Positions 15,759 to 23,772 are shown, counted from the first letter of the stretch. The stretch is DNA of 38,141 bases from Chryseobacterium gleum (GCA_945860065.1 CAMAPI010000013.1:1-38141), one strand, 5' to 3'. Numbers and translations are program-made. The notes: generated by a model not told the origin, from the sequence alone.

Positions 15759-18176
15759 ATGAAGTCATTTTTCACCGTCTTATTTACCTTATTAATTTTC
15801 AGTGTCTTGCAAGCTCAGAACGGTGTCGTTCGGGGACGTGTCTACAATGCTCAAACAAATACATCCATTGAAGGCGCAAAAGTGCAACTCATTGAACAAG
15901 CAAAAGGAACCATTACGAAAGTGGATGGGACATTCGAACTCACGGGACTTAAACCGGGTGTTTATTCCTTTAAAGCAGTTTCCATTGGATTTACAGAAGC
16001 GATCATCAATGAAATTACCGTAACCAATGCCAGAGCCGTCGATTTGGACTTCGCACTAGAAGAATTAGTGAGCAACCAAAAGGAGGTCATTGTCAAAGCG
16101 TCCCCATTTGTACGAAAAGCGGAATCGCCTAACTCCTTAAAAACCCTAAATGCAACGGAAATCGAACGACTTCCAGGTGCGAATCGCGATGTGAGTCGAG
16201 TGATTGCTGCATTGCCAGGTGTTGCTTCACGCGCAACGTTTCGAAACGACATCATCATCCGAGGTGGTTCGCCAGGAGAAAATAAGTTTTATTTGGATGG
16301 AATCGAAGTGCCAAACATCAATCACTTTGCAACACAAGGAAGTAGTGGAGGTCCAGTTGGACTTTTAAACGTAAACTTTATTCGCGAAGTAGATTTTTAC
16401 TCAGGAGCGTTTCCTGCAAATCGTGCGAACGGACTCAGTTCTGTCTTAGCATTTAAACAAAAAGATGGAAATAAGGACGCACTTATCTCTAATTTCACCT
16501 TGGGTTCCAGCGATGCAGGTTTAACCTTTGATGGGCCATTGGGTAAAAAAGCAGATTTCATTTTTTCGGCACGGAAATCCTACTTGCAATTTTTATTTAT
16601 GGCTTTGAAATTACCGATTTTGCCTTCATACAACGATAGTCAATTCAAAATCAACTATAAAGTCAACGAGAAAAACAAAGTAACCATCATTGGTTTAGGA
16701 GCTTTGGATAATTTTGATGTGAATACAGACGTGAATGCGTCGGTTACAGATACAGCTGCAAGGGAATACAACAATTTCATCATCAACAACTTGCCGATTC
16801 AAAAACAATGGAATTATACGATGGGTGTCAATTGGATTCACTATTCGAAACACTCGTATCAAAATATTGTCGCAAGTAGAAACATGCTAAATAACGCTGC
16901 TTACCGCTACAAAGACCGCATCGAAACACCAGCAAATTTGTTGCAGGATTACCGATCCTTTGAAGCAGAGAACAAATTCCGTTTTGAGCATACGTATACG
17001 AAAAATGGATGGAAAGTTAACACTGGATTTGCATACGAATACGCGCGTTATTTCTCCTCAACGTATAACAATATCACTATTCAAGGTTTCCCTGTCACGA
17101 TCGACTTTAAATCGAACTTGTTCATGAGTAAAATGGCGGCATTCGGACAAGTGAGTAAAGCTTTCTTCAAAGATAAATTGAATGCATCTTTCGGTTTGAG
17201 AACGGATTTCTCTAATTACTCAAAAAGCATGATGAATCCCTTGGATCAGCTTTCTCCAAGTTTAGCATTGTCCTACCGAATCTCCGATCAAATTGCCTTA
17301 AACGGAAGCGTTGCAAGGTATCACCAATTGCCATCCTACACGATTTTAGGGTATAGAAACGCGCAAGGAACATTGGTCAATCAACAAAATGAAGTCAAGT
17401 ACATTCAAGCAGATCATTTTGTGATCGGAAGTGAATTCTTGACAAAAATGAATTCCCGTTTTACTTTGGAAGGTTTCTACAAAAAGTACAACCGTTATCC
17501 ATTCTCCTTAAAGGATTCTTTGTGCTTGGCGAATGTCGGATCTGATTTCGGTGTCATTGGTAACGAAGAAGTAAAATCCATTTCAAAAGGAAGATCTTAC
17601 GGAATGGAATTCTTGTTTCAACAAAAATTATTTAAAGGTTATTACGCCATTCTTGCTTACACGTTTGTGAACTCGGAGTTTCAGGATAAAAACGGAACAT
17701 ACGTTCCAACAGCATGGGACAGTAAACACATCGTCTCATTGACAGGTGGGAAACGTTTCAAAAATGGATGGGAAATCGGAATGCGTTGGTTGTTTTCGGG
17801 TGGATCACCGTATACTCCATATGATGTGGAAACCTCAACATTGATACAAAACTGGGACATCAATGGACTAGGGGTTTTAGATTATTCTTTGTTGAATACA
17901 CAACGTGAGTCTAGTTTTCATCAATTGAATGTCCGCGTGGACAAAAAATGGTACTTCGAAAAATTGACATTAAATTTCTATTTGGACATTCAAAATGCAT
18001 ATGGATATAAAGCGAAGTTAGCTCCGATTATGCTTGTGGAAACTGATTCCAATGGAACGCCAATTGTTGACCCGGCCAATCCTGGACATTACAAAGCAAA
18101 GTTCATTGCGAACTCTAATGGAATTGTACAGCCAACATTGGGAATCATTGTCGAATTTGCCAACAAGAAAAAATAA
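15759..18176 (+). CDS. TonB-dependent outer-membrane receptor
   Basis: An 805-residue receptor with a signal peptide (MKSFFTVLFTLLIFSVLQAQ) and a carboxypeptidase-regulatory-like domain at about 22-110 (VVRGRVYNAQTNTSIEGAKVQL ... GTFELTGLKPGVYSFKAVSIGF). The plug domain contains RVIAALPGVASR, IIIRGGSPGENKFYLDGIEVP and FYSGAFPANRANGLSSVL. A barrel of about 570 residues follows. It is the widespread Bacteroidota type with a PGENKFYLDG plug and no linked SusD protein, so its substrate is not a typical glycan utilisation target. It stands alone in a 62 bp / 69 bp setting between the DUF2147 gene and ndk. The final strand is less aromatic than usual (GIIVEFANKKK). Ligand unknown. Confidence 0.92.
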   Translation: MKSFFTVLFTLLIFSVLQAQNGVVRGRVYNAQTNTSIEGAKVQLIEQAKGTITKVDGTFELTGLKPGVYSFKAVSIGFTEAIINEITVTNARAVDLDFALEELVSNQKEVIVKASPFVRKAESPNSLKTLNATEIERLPGANRDVSRVIAALPGVASRATFRNDIIIRGGSPGENKFYLDGIEVPNINHFATQGSSGGPVGLLNVNFIREVDFYSGAFPANRANGLSSVLAFKQKDGNKDALISNFTLGSSDAGLTFDGPLGKKADFIFSARKSYLQFLFMALKLPILPSYNDSQFKINYKVNEKNKVTIIGLGALDNFDVNTDVNASVTDTAAREYNNFIINNLPIQKQWNYTMGVNWIHYSKHSYQNIVASRNMLNNAAYRYKDRIETPANLLQDYRSFEAENKFRFEHTYTKNGWKVNTGFAYEYARYFSSTYNNITIQGFPVTIDFKSNLFMSKMAAFGQVSKAFFKDKLNASFGLRTDFSNYSKSMMNPLDQLSPSLALSYRISDQIALNGSVARYHQLPSYTILGYRNAQGTLVNQQNEVKYIQADHFVIGSEFLTKMNSRFTLEGFYKKYNRYPFSLKDSLCLANVGSDFGVIGNEEVKSISKGRSYGMEFLFQQKLFKGYYAILAYTFVNSEFQDKNGTYVPTAWDSKHIVSLTGGKRFKNGWEIGMRWLFSGGSPYTPYDVETSTLIQNWDINGLGVLDYSLLNTQRESSFHQLNVRVDKKWYFEKLTLNFYLDIQNAYGYKAKLAPIMLVETDSNGTPIVDPANPGHYKAKFIANSNGIVQPTLGIIVEFANKKK

Positions 18177-18192
18177 CAATCTAGTCATCTAG

Positions 18193-18227
18193 TTGAATGT
18201 AGGATCACGGAAAAATCCATATCTTTG
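18193..18227 (+). promoter_or_regulatory. Promoter of ndk
   Basis: TTG at 18193-18195 and TATCTTTG at 18220-18227 match the Bacteroidota -33 / TAnnTTTG -7 pattern with 24 bases between. The -7 box ends 18 bases before the ndk ATG, leaving a short leader. Confidence 0.7.
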
Positions 18228-18245
18228 CAATCAAATTAGAAAAAA

Positions 18246-18665
18246 ATGGCAACAAACCGAACTTTTACAATGCTTAAGCCTGATGCAATCGAAAACGGGC
18301 ACATGGGAAAAATCATCGATATGATTATCTCTGCAGGATTCCAGATTAAAGCGATGAAATACACAACTTTATCTGACGATCAAGCAAAAAAATTCTATGA
18401 AGTACACGCTGAGCGTCCTTTCTACGGTGAATTAGTTGAATATATGACTTCTGGACCAATCGTAGCGGCAATCTTAGAAAAAGATAATGCAGTTGCTGAT
18501 TTCCGTGCTTTAATTGGCGCGACAGATCCAGCAGATGCGGCAGACGGAACAATCCGTAAGTCGTATGCAGAAAGCAAAGCGAAAAATGCAGTTCACGGTT
18601 CTGACTCTGATGAGAATGCAGAAATCGAAGGACAATTCCATTTTACAGCGGCAGAGATTTTTTAA
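18246..18665 (+). CDS. ndk: Nucleoside diphosphate kinase
   Basis: A 139-residue nucleoside diphosphate kinase, the cytoplasmic enzyme that balances NTP and dNTP pools by passing phosphate through a histidine. The catalytic His117 sits in [12 protein letters not shown]. The N terminus ([20 protein letters not shown]), the [19 protein letters not shown] segment and the [17 protein letters not shown] nucleotide-binding loop are all as expected. It has its own promoter (18193-18227) and a strong hairpin terminator behind it (18688-18712). Confidence 0.97.
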   Translation: MATNRTFTMLKPDAIENGHMGKIIDMIISAGFQIKAMKYTTLSDDQAKKFYEVHAERPFYGELVEYMTSGPIVAAILEKDNAVADFRALIGATDPADAADGTIRKSYAESKAKNAVHGSDSDENAEIEGQFHFTAAEIF

Positions 18666-18687
18666 TTTCTGGACAAGCATATTTATG

Positions 18688-18712
18688 AAAAGACCGCATT
18701 GCGGTCTTTTTT
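18688..18712 (+). terminator. Rho-independent terminator after ndk
   Basis: A perfect 10 bp stem, AAAAGACCGC (18688-18697) with GCGGTCTTTT (18701-18710), loop ATT, running into a T-tract. It lies 23 bases after the ndk stop and only 16 bases before the prfC ATG. Confidence 0.9.
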
Positions 18713-18728
18713 CATTCCATAGCATACC

Positions 18729-20324
18729 ATGAAGAATCAAGAAGCCATTGAAAAAAGAAGAACCTTTGGGATTATTTCACATCCCGATGCAGGTAAAACG
18801 ACGCTAACGGAAAAGTTGTTGCTTTTTGGTGGTGCCATTCAATCAGCTGGCGCCGTTAAAAACAATAAAATCAAAAAAAGCGCTACTTCGGATTTCATGG
18901 AAATTGAAAAGCAACGTGGAATTTCCGTTGCGACTTCCGTGATGGCATTTGAATACAATGGAAAACAAATCAATATCCTCGATACACCTGGACACAAGGA
19001 TTTCGCTGAGGACACGTTTAGAACCTTAACGGCTGTCGATAGTGTCATTCTCGTAATCGACTGTGCGAATGGAGTAGAGGAACAAACGCGTAAGTTGATG
19101 GAGGTTTGTCGCATGCGTAAAACGCCGGTGATTATCTTTATCAATAAAATGGACCGCGATGGAAAGGATTCGTTTGAATTGTTAGATGAATTGGAACAAA
19201 GCCTGGATATTAAAGTTCGTCCACTTACTTGGCCAATTGGAATGGGAGACCGTTTTCAAGGCGTTTACAACATCTACCAAAAAGGATTGAACCTTTTCTC
19301 TGCAAACAAAACAAAAATCTCGGACGATGTCGTATCAATAACGGATATTCACGATGCAGCATTGGATGAAATCATCGGTGAAAAGCCTGCAGAAGAATTG
19401 CGCGAAGAATTGGAAACGATTGAAGGAGTTTACGATGCATTTAATCGCGACGCCTATCTTGCAGGTGATATTGCACCGGTTTTCTTTGGTTCAGCCGTGA
19501 ATAATTTCGGTATCAAGGAATTATTAGATACCTTCTGCGAAGTTTCACCATCCCCACGTGGACGTGAGACTGACAAGCGAATGGTGGAGCCGGGAGACGA
19601 TCAATTCTCTGGGTTTGTCTTTAAGATTCATGCGAACCTTGATCCAAAACACCGAGATCGCATCGCATTCTTGCGTGTCGTTTCCGGCAAGTTCGAGCGC
19701 AATACTTTTTATCAGCATGTGCGTTTAAACAAAAAACTAAAATTCCCGAATCCAACTTCCTTTATGGCACAAGATAAAAGTGTCATCGATGAAGCCTATC
19801 CAGGTGATGTAGTTGGATTATACGATACCGGTAACTTTAAAATTGGGGATACCCTGACAGGTGGCGAGATGATGATGTATAAAGGAATCCCGAGTTTCTC
19901 TCCAGAGATTTTCCAAGAATTAGAGAATTTGGATCCATTAAAATCAAAGCAATTGGAGAAAGGAATCCGTCAGTTAATTGATGAAGGTGTCGCGCAGTTA
20001 TTTGTGCAACAACCTGGAAACCGTAAAATCGTTGGAACGGTTGGACAACTTCAGTTTGAGGTCATCAGTTACCGTTTGATTCACGAATATGGTGCGAATT
20101 GTCGCTTCGTTCCGAGAAATTACTTTAAAGCGTGTTGGATCACTTCCGACAATGAAGAACAGATGCAAAGTTTCATGCGGGCAAAATCGAACTACTTGGC
20201 TAGAGATAAAGATGACAACATCGTTTTCTTAGCTGAAACAACGTTCTTGTTGCAGATGGCGGAACAAGACTATCCAGATTTGGTTTTTCACAAAACGTCT
20301 GAATTCAAGTTGGAGCTTTCTTAG
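18729..20324 (+). CDS. prfC: Peptide chain release factor 3
   Basis: A 531-residue translational GTPase, RF3, which recycles RF1/RF2 from the ribosome after peptide release. GTPase motifs are G1 SHPDAGKT (17-24), the switch region with [12 protein letters not shown]3 DTPGH (85-89) and G4 NKMD (139-142). RF3-specific sequence follows: [37 protein letters not shown], and the C-terminal [20 protein letters not shown]. Length matches the family (about 530). The start ATG lies only 16 bases downstream of a strong terminator-like hairpin, so expression probably needs read-through or a promoter overlapping that hairpin. No clear terminator follows; an inverted-repeat structure lies at 20339-20374. 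Confidence 0.97.
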   Translation: MKNQEAIEKRRTFGIISHPDAGKTTLTEKLLLFGGAIQSAGAVKNNKIKKSATSDFMEIEKQRGISVATSVMAFEYNGKQINILDTPGHKDFAEDTFRTLTAVDSVILVIDCANGVEEQTRKLMEVCRMRKTPVIIFINKMDRDGKDSFELLDELEQSLDIKVRPLTWPIGMGDRFQGVYNIYQKGLNLFSANKTKISDDVVSITDIHDAALDEIIGEKPAEELREELETIEGVYDAFNRDAYLAGDIAPVFFGSAVNNFGIKELLDTFCEVSPSPRGRETDKRMVEPGDDQFSGFVFKIHANLDPKHRDRIAFLRVVSGKFERNTFYQHVRLNKKLKFPNPTSFMAQDKSVIDEAYPGDVVGLYDTGNFKIGDTLTGGEMMMYKGIPSFSPEIFQELENLDPLKSKQLEKGIRQLIDEGVAQLFVQQPGNRKIVGTVGQLQFEVISYRLIHEYGANCRFVPRNYFKACWITSDNEEQMQSFMRAKSNYLARDKDDNIVFLAETTFLLQMAEQDYPDLVFHKTSEFKLELS

Positions 20325-20338
20325 TACTGGAGGAAAGT

Positions 20339-20374
20339 CTCGTTTTTTAGCAAATCTTAAAACGAGGGATTTGC
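20339..20374. repeat. Two interleaved inverted repeats after prfC
   Basis: CTCGTTTT (20339-20346) pairs with AAAACGAG (20359-20366), and GCAAATC (20350-20356) pairs with GATTTGC (20368-20374). The order a-b-a'-b' means the stems are either alternatives or a pseudoknot. They start 15 bases after the prfC stop and lack a typical T-tract, so this is not an ordinary terminator. Confidence 0.55.
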
Positions 20375-20409
20375 AATCTATCGAAATCATTCATTAAAAA
20401 TAGTAAGCA

Positions 20410-20497
20410 CTGGGATTACGAGCAAGCTCGTTTTCTATTTGGGGCTCATTTCAAACAAAGGTTCACTTTGCTTCGCAAAGCTCGGACTTTTTTTTCT
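20410..20497. repeat. Repeat unit R1 of the prfC-tRNA-Lys intergenic cluster
   Basis: First of three near-identical units. It begins CTGGGATTACGAGC and contains the palindrome ACGAGC-AA-GCTCGT. It ends with a hairpin, CTTTGC-TTC-GCAAAG, flanked by GTTC and GGAC and followed by an eight-T tract. It differs from R3 at only a few bases (TTTC for TTCC, GGTTCAC for GGTCCAC) and lacks the leading GGTCCT. The 540 bp from 20325 to 20864 holds no convincing gene. Confidence 0.85.
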
Positions 20498-20503
20498 ACT
20501 CAC

Positions 20504-20527
20504 TGCATTGCAGGATTTGTAACCTGT
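20504..20527. repeat. Degenerate copy of the CGCAGGATT palindrome
   Basis: Between units R1 and R2 the sequence TGCATTGCAGGATTTGTAA followed by CCTG matches 30419-30442, where the intact element reads TGCATCGCAGGATTTGTAA followed by TCCTG. The right arm here is eroded, so the palindrome is broken. It shows the same repeat family at both places in the window. Confidence 0.6.
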
Positions 20528-20554
20528 GGATCGATAACAAACAAACTTAATCGT

Positions 20555-20659
20555 GGTCCTCTGGGATTACGAGCAAGCTCGTTTTCTATTTGGGGCTCTC
20601 ATTCCAAACAAAGGTCCACTTTGCTTCGCAAAGCTCGGACTTTTTTTGTTTTCTCCGCT
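20555..20659. repeat. Repeat unit R2
   Basis: Second unit, beginning GGTCCTCTGGGATTACG. It is identical to R3 apart from a 2-base insertion (GGGGCTCTC for GGGGCTC). It contains the same ACGAGC-AA-GCTCGT palindrome and the hairpin GTCC-A-CTTTGC-TTC-GCAAAG-CTC-GGAC, followed by seven T, which resembles a rho-independent terminator on the plus strand. The shared tail runs on through GTTTTCTCCGCT. Confidence 0.88.
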
Positions 20660-20692
20660 GATGAGATGGATTTTAAACGCGAGAACGATCTT

Positions 20693-20796
20693 GGTCCTCT
20701 GGGATTACGAGCAAGCTCGTTTTCTATTTGGGGCTCATTCCAAACAAAGGTCCACTTTGCTTCGCAAAGCTCGGACTTTTTTTGTTTTCTCCGCTT
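20693..20796. repeat. Repeat unit R3
   Basis: Third unit, essentially the same as R2, with both hairpins and the T-tract. The CTGGG start points of R1, R2 and R3 lie 151 and 138 bases apart, and the spacers between units are unrelated. These are therefore separate insertions or diverged tandem copies rather than a simple tandem repeat. R2 and R3 carry CCTCTGGGATT, an 11-mer also found at 20870-20880 inside the antisense of tRNA-Lys. Confidence 0.88.
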
Positions 20797-20826
20797 ATTG
20801 AAATAAATTTCAAACGCGTTTAAAAC

Positions 20827-20859
20827 AAAAAAAGCCCGCTTCTTTCGAAGTGGACTTTT
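20827..20859 (-). terminator. Terminator of tRNA-Lys
   Basis: Read on the minus strand, AAAAGTCCACTTC and GAAGCGGGCTTTTTTT form a stem with a GAAA loop, one A-C mismatch and one T-G pair, followed by a T-tract. It begins five bases after the tRNA 3' end. Confidence 0.8.
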
Positions 20860-20864
20860 GTTTG

Positions 20865-20937
20865 TGATCCCTCTGGGATTCGAACCCAGGGCCCATACAT
20901 TAAAAGTGTATTGCTCTACCAGCTGAGCTAAGGAATC
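20865..20937 (-). tRNA. tRNA-Lys (anticodon UUU)
   Basis: A complete 73-base tRNA on the minus strand. The acceptor stem is GATTCCT with AGGGATC (one T-G pair) and discriminator A. The D arm has AGCTCAGCTGGTAGAGC. The anticodon loop is CTTTTAA with anticodon TTT for lysine. The T arm is CTGGG-TTCGAAT-CCCAG. The 3' CCA is not encoded (the sequence continues CAC), so it must be added by nucleotidyltransferase. A good promoter lies upstream and a hairpin terminator downstream, so this is a stand-alone transcription unit. Confidence 0.97.
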
Positions 20938-20951
20938 ATTAAATTCGCGTG

Positions 20952-20982
20952 CAAAGATATGATTATTCTTTTGTTATCCCAA
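20952..20982 (-). promoter_or_regulatory. Promoter of tRNA-Lys
   Basis: On the minus strand TTG (20982-20980) is followed after 20 bases by TATCTTTG (20959-20952), a near-ideal Bacteroidota promoter ending 14 bases before the tRNA 5' end. It is interleaved with the divergent aroK promoter. Confidence 0.8.
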
Positions 20983-21001
20983 CATTATTTGGGTAATTTT
21001 G
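20971..21001 (+). promoter_or_regulatory. Promoter of aroK
   Basis: TTG (20971-20973, preceded by more T) then 20 bases and TAATTTTG (20994-21001) match the TTG-N20-TAnnTTTG pattern. The -33 box lies within the spacer of the divergent tRNA-Lys promoter, so the two RNA polymerases would compete for the same DNA. Confidence 0.7.
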
Positions 21002-21055
21002 AATTTAACTATTGAAATAAAAGCAATGGGCTGATTTTCAAGTGAGAATAAGATA

Positions 21056-21556
21056 ATGAAAGGACCAATTTTATTAGTAGGCATGATGGGCGCAGGGAAA
21101 ACGAGTCTCGGAAAGTCCTTAGCAAAGCAAACCGGACTTCCGTTTTTCGATACGGATGCTTACATTAAGGTTCAGGCAGGACAATCAATTCCCGAAATTT
21201 TCAGCACCAAGGGTGAAGCCGCTTTTCGTAAAATGGAAGAGGAGTGCTTTTACACATTAACATCGAAAGCTCAATGGATCGCAACGGGTGGAGGATTTCC
21301 TTGTTTTAATGACTTAATGGTGAAAATGAAACAACTTGGTACAGTGGTTTATTTGAAATTGACACCTGAAGAATTACATGCTCGAATTCAAAGTGTTGCG
21401 AATCGACCCTTGTTGCAAACGAGTCATCCTTTAAATGAGTTATCTCGACTACTGAACGAACGATCGGAAATCTATGAAATGGCAGATTTTGTCATTAAGG
21501 GAAACCAATCAACCGATAACTTGGTGAAAGAATTTCAGCAACTTGGCTTAATATAA
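21056..21556 (+). CDS. aroK: Shikimate kinase
   Basis: A 166-residue shikimate kinase, fifth step of the shikimate pathway (ATP plus shikimate to shikimate 3-phosphate). It has the P-loop GMMGAGKT (9-16) and the shikimate/Mg-binding Asp32 and Asp34 in FDTDAY. Arg58 lies in AFRKMEE, and the GGG triplet is at 78-80. The lid Arg117 is in NRPLL and Arg136 in LLNERSEIYEMAD. It is of normal length for the family. Its last 9 bases overlap the convergent outer-membrane protein gene. Preceded by a good promoter and by tRNA-Lys in the opposite direction. Confidence 0.96.
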   Translation: MKGPILLVGMMGAGKTSLGKSLAKQTGLPFFDTDAYIKVQAGQSIPEIFSTKGEAAFRKMEEECFYTLTSKAQWIATGGGFPCFNDLMVKMKQLGTVVYLKLTPEELHARIQSVANRPLLQTSHPLNELSRLLNERSEIYEMADFVIKGNQSTDNLVKEFQQLGLI

Positions 21557-22225
21557 GTCCTTTCTGAATCCAACATTGAAGATAAAGAAGATGTTAGATA
21601 ATAATTGACTGTTGTATGCCGTCTGGTTACTCGCTTGTCCAAATAGTAAATATTCCCCACTTAAATCTGCATAGATAGTTCCAATAGCTGGAAAAGTATA
21701 CTTAACTCCGGCTTGTAAACCGACACCGATACTTAGAACAGTTCCTTCGCGCTCCTCACCTGGACTAAGAGAATAGTTGTTTGCCCATGTGTATTGTCCA
21801 GTAGCATCTAATGTTTCGTATTTATTTTTCACTTTGTTCACAATCACCATGAAGTTCGAACCAGAATACCCTGAAAATCCATAATCATAGTCGTTGCCAA
21901 TATACCTGCGTGTGCCACCCTCAAATAAGGAGTAATTCGTGGTGCGGTCGTAATTTACTGTAAGATTGTATGGATTAACGGACGTATTATTTCCTGTGGC
22001 ATATGTAGACAAGTTACTGCCTTCGTTCACCGGAAAAAAGTAACTGAAACGACCATAAATGGATTGATCCGTAGATCTTGGAACTTCTATTCCTACATGC
22101 ACATTTGCAAATGATTTCGGAGCACCAAATCCTTTTAATATTCCGGATCCACCATCAAAGCTTACCTGAGTGAATGAGAGAAGTGGAGTCAAAAAGAGAA
22201 AGCTGACAATTAATACTGATTTCAT
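21548..22225 (-). CDS. Predicted outer-membrane beta-barrel protein, unknown function
   Basis: A 225-residue protein with a signal peptide (MKSVLIVSFLFLTPLLSFTQ) and repeated amphipathic, aromatic-rich strands (IYGRFSYFF, NYSLFEGGTRRYIG, GVGLQAGVKYTF, IYADLSGEYLLFG). It closes with IFFIFNVGFRKDLY, a typical last strand of a small outer-membrane barrel. No named family is recognised. It lies 9 bases behind the tag gene and is probably co-transcribed with it, though a functional link is not obvious. Its end overlaps aroK by 9 bases, tail to tail. Confidence 0.8.
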   Translation of the reverse strand: MKSVLIVSFLFLTPLLSFTQVSFDGGSGILKGFGAPKSFANVHVGIEVPRSTDQSIYGRFSYFFPVNEGSNLSTYATGNNTSVNPYNLTVNYDRTTNYSLFEGGTRRYIGNDYDYGFSGYSGSNFMVIVNKVKNKYETLDATGQYTWANNYSLSPGEEREGTVLSIGVGLQAGVKYTFPAIGTIYADLSGEYLLFGQASNQTAYNSQLLSNIFFIFNVGFRKDLY

Positions 22226-22234
22226 AGTGTTTTT

Positions 22235-22744
22235 TTAAGGGAGAAACATGGGGCAATCCTCATCATGTGCACCTTTCAATAGGCCAATGCTGAATAAGAA
22301 TTCCTTCACAATTTCTATACCAACAAATTTAAAGTTCTTTTTGAAGAGTTCAACCCATTCACGCGTATTTTTTAACTCTTGATACTCAAGCCATATTAAA
22401 AACGACCCATATTCCTTTTTTATGGTTATAATTTGACGAGCATTGTAAATCACAGCCTCTATTTTTCGTCTGTTTCGAATAATTTCTGGATTGTTCATAA
22501 GGACTTGAATATCCGTCTCAGTGTACTGAGCAATCATTTCATAGTTATAAGCATCAAAGGCTTTTCTAAAATGTACTTCTCGCTTTAGAATAGTATCCCA
22601 ACTTAATCCAGCTTGATTTATTTCTAAAATAAAACGCCCAAACAGCTCGTAATCATTGGTGATTTTTCTGCCATAAATCGTGTCGTGATATACTCTGTGG
22701 ATATCACCTGGCGGGAGTTTTAAGCAATATTCACAATAACTCAT
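22235..22744 (-). CDS. tag: DNA-3-methyladenine glycosylase I
   Basis: A 169-residue Tag-family base-excision repair enzyme that removes 3-methyladenine from alkylated DNA. The N terminus MSYCEYCLK places Cys4 and His20 (VYHDTIYG) where E. coli Tag has its zinc ligands Cys4 and His17. The other two ligands are visible near the end as AHDEDCPMF. The catalytic region LFGRFILEINQAGLSWDTILKREVHFRKAFDAY is strongly conserved. I chose the ATG at 22744 because it puts Cys4 at the family position; the longer frame starts at a TTG two codons earlier. It is divergent from the propeller gene across a 59 bp gap. Confidence 0.93.
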   Translation of the reverse strand: MSYCEYCLKLPPGDIHRVYHDTIYGRKITNDYELFGRFILEINQAGLSWDTILKREVHFRKAFDAYNYEMIAQYTETDIQVLMNNPEIIRNRRKIEAVIYNARQIITIKKEYGSFLIWLEYQELKNTREWVELFKKNFKFVGIEIVKEFLFSIGLLKGAHDEDCPMFLP

Positions 22745-22803
22745 GAACAATTTTTTGTTGGATGATAAAAATACGCGATTTTTCCTTTAAATTTGTTGAA
22801 ATC

Positions 22804-23772
22804 ATGAACAAGAAACAATACTTCTTCTCTTTTGTTTTGGCGACAATGTCCTTCATTGCCGCACGCTCTTTACAGAAAGCTGGAGTGGAAAATTACTACG
22901 TTAAAAAAGCAAGTAATTTTCAAAAAGAAGATGGCTATTTCGATTTGATTCATCCCAATTCTGTTCAAACCCTTCCAATGGGTGTGCAGCCATTTTCAGA
23001 CATCACCTTGTTAGATTCCACTCATTTAATTGGATTGAATCAAGAACTAGGATCTTTGTACATGTATAACTTGGATGACCATACTGTCGCGCCTTTTTTA
23101 CCTTGGGACCTTGGAGCTAAGATTTGTAATGTGTCCAACCTAGATTCAACATTGGTTTTAGTCGATGATGCCAAACACATTCACTTTTTGCAGGCACCTT
23201 ACGATTCGACTTCTTTGACAACTTTGTCCCTAGAGAATGAGCAATTTGAAGCGACAAGTGTTTGTTTGCATAAAGAAACCAATCGCTTGTTTCTGATTTC
23301 ATCCAATCAAGAACGGGTGGAAGGATACAGTAGTAGCTCCATTTACGCATACAACTTGAATCAACACAAATTAAATCCGCAACCCTTGTTTACGATTTCT
23401 GGCGAGGATGTGGAAGCATTTGCAATTCAAAACAATTTGGTTGTTCCTGACTCGGATTTAAGCATCAAAGACGACACCTTGGAACGCATCAATTTCACGC
23501 CATCTGCCATTGCAGTTCATCCGAAAACGAATGAAATTTATGTTCTTTCTTGCGTGGACCATTCGCTTGTGGTACTAGATCAATTTGGGAAAGTGGTGAA
23601 TTTTACGACTTTGGACAAAACAACATTCTCGAATCCAAGTGCGATGACGTTTAGACCAAATGGTGATTTGTTGATTACCAACGGGAACTTGATGAATCCA
23701 ACAGTGATTCAAGTAAAATGGAATAAGTTGTTCCAATCAAAAGCTGGACACGGACTAATTTTCGGTCGCTAA
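22804..23772 (+). CDS. SdiA-regulated-like beta-propeller protein
   Basis: A 322-residue protein whose N terminus (MNKKQYFFSFVLATMSFIAARS) is a signal peptide or anchor. The rest is a six-bladed NHL-type propeller of the SdiA-regulated family: GVQPFSDITLLDSTHLIGLNQELGSLYMYNL, ATSVCLHKETNRLFLISS, FTPSAIAVHPKTNEIYVLSCVDHSLVVLDQFGKVV and NPSAMTFRPNGDLLITNG are blade-type repeats. Family function is unknown. The start is the ATG at 22804; a farther ATG at 22762 would put 14 extra residues before the signal. Its last 18 bases overlap the convergent WbqC-family gene. TAAATTTG at 22788-22795 could be a -7 box, but the leader would be very short. Confidence 0.82.
   Translation: MNKKQYFFSFVLATMSFIAARSLQKAGVENYYVKKASNFQKEDGYFDLIHPNSVQTLPMGVQPFSDITLLDSTHLIGLNQELGSLYMYNLDDHTVAPFLPWDLGAKICNVSNLDSTLVLVDDAKHIHFLQAPYDSTSLTTLSLENEQFEATSVCLHKETNRLFLISSNQERVEGYSSSSIYAYNLNQHKLNPQPLFTISGEDVEAFAIQNNLVVPDSDLSIKDDTLERINFTPSAIAVHPKTNEIYVLSCVDHSLVVLDQFGKVVNFTTLDKTTFSNPSAMTFRPNGDLLITNGNLMNPTVIQVKWNKLFQSKAGHGLIFGR

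Noticed and set aside
20410-20796. Possible CRISPR array
   Set aside because: Units are about 100 bp with only three copies and spacers of different lengths; CRISPR repeats are 23-50 bp, and no cas gene is near.
20468-20806. Two overlapping open frames of 82-112 codons across the repeat cluster
   Set aside because: They exist only because the repeats lack stops. The amino-acid repeats (DYEQARFLF and similar) follow the DNA repeat exactly and match no protein family.
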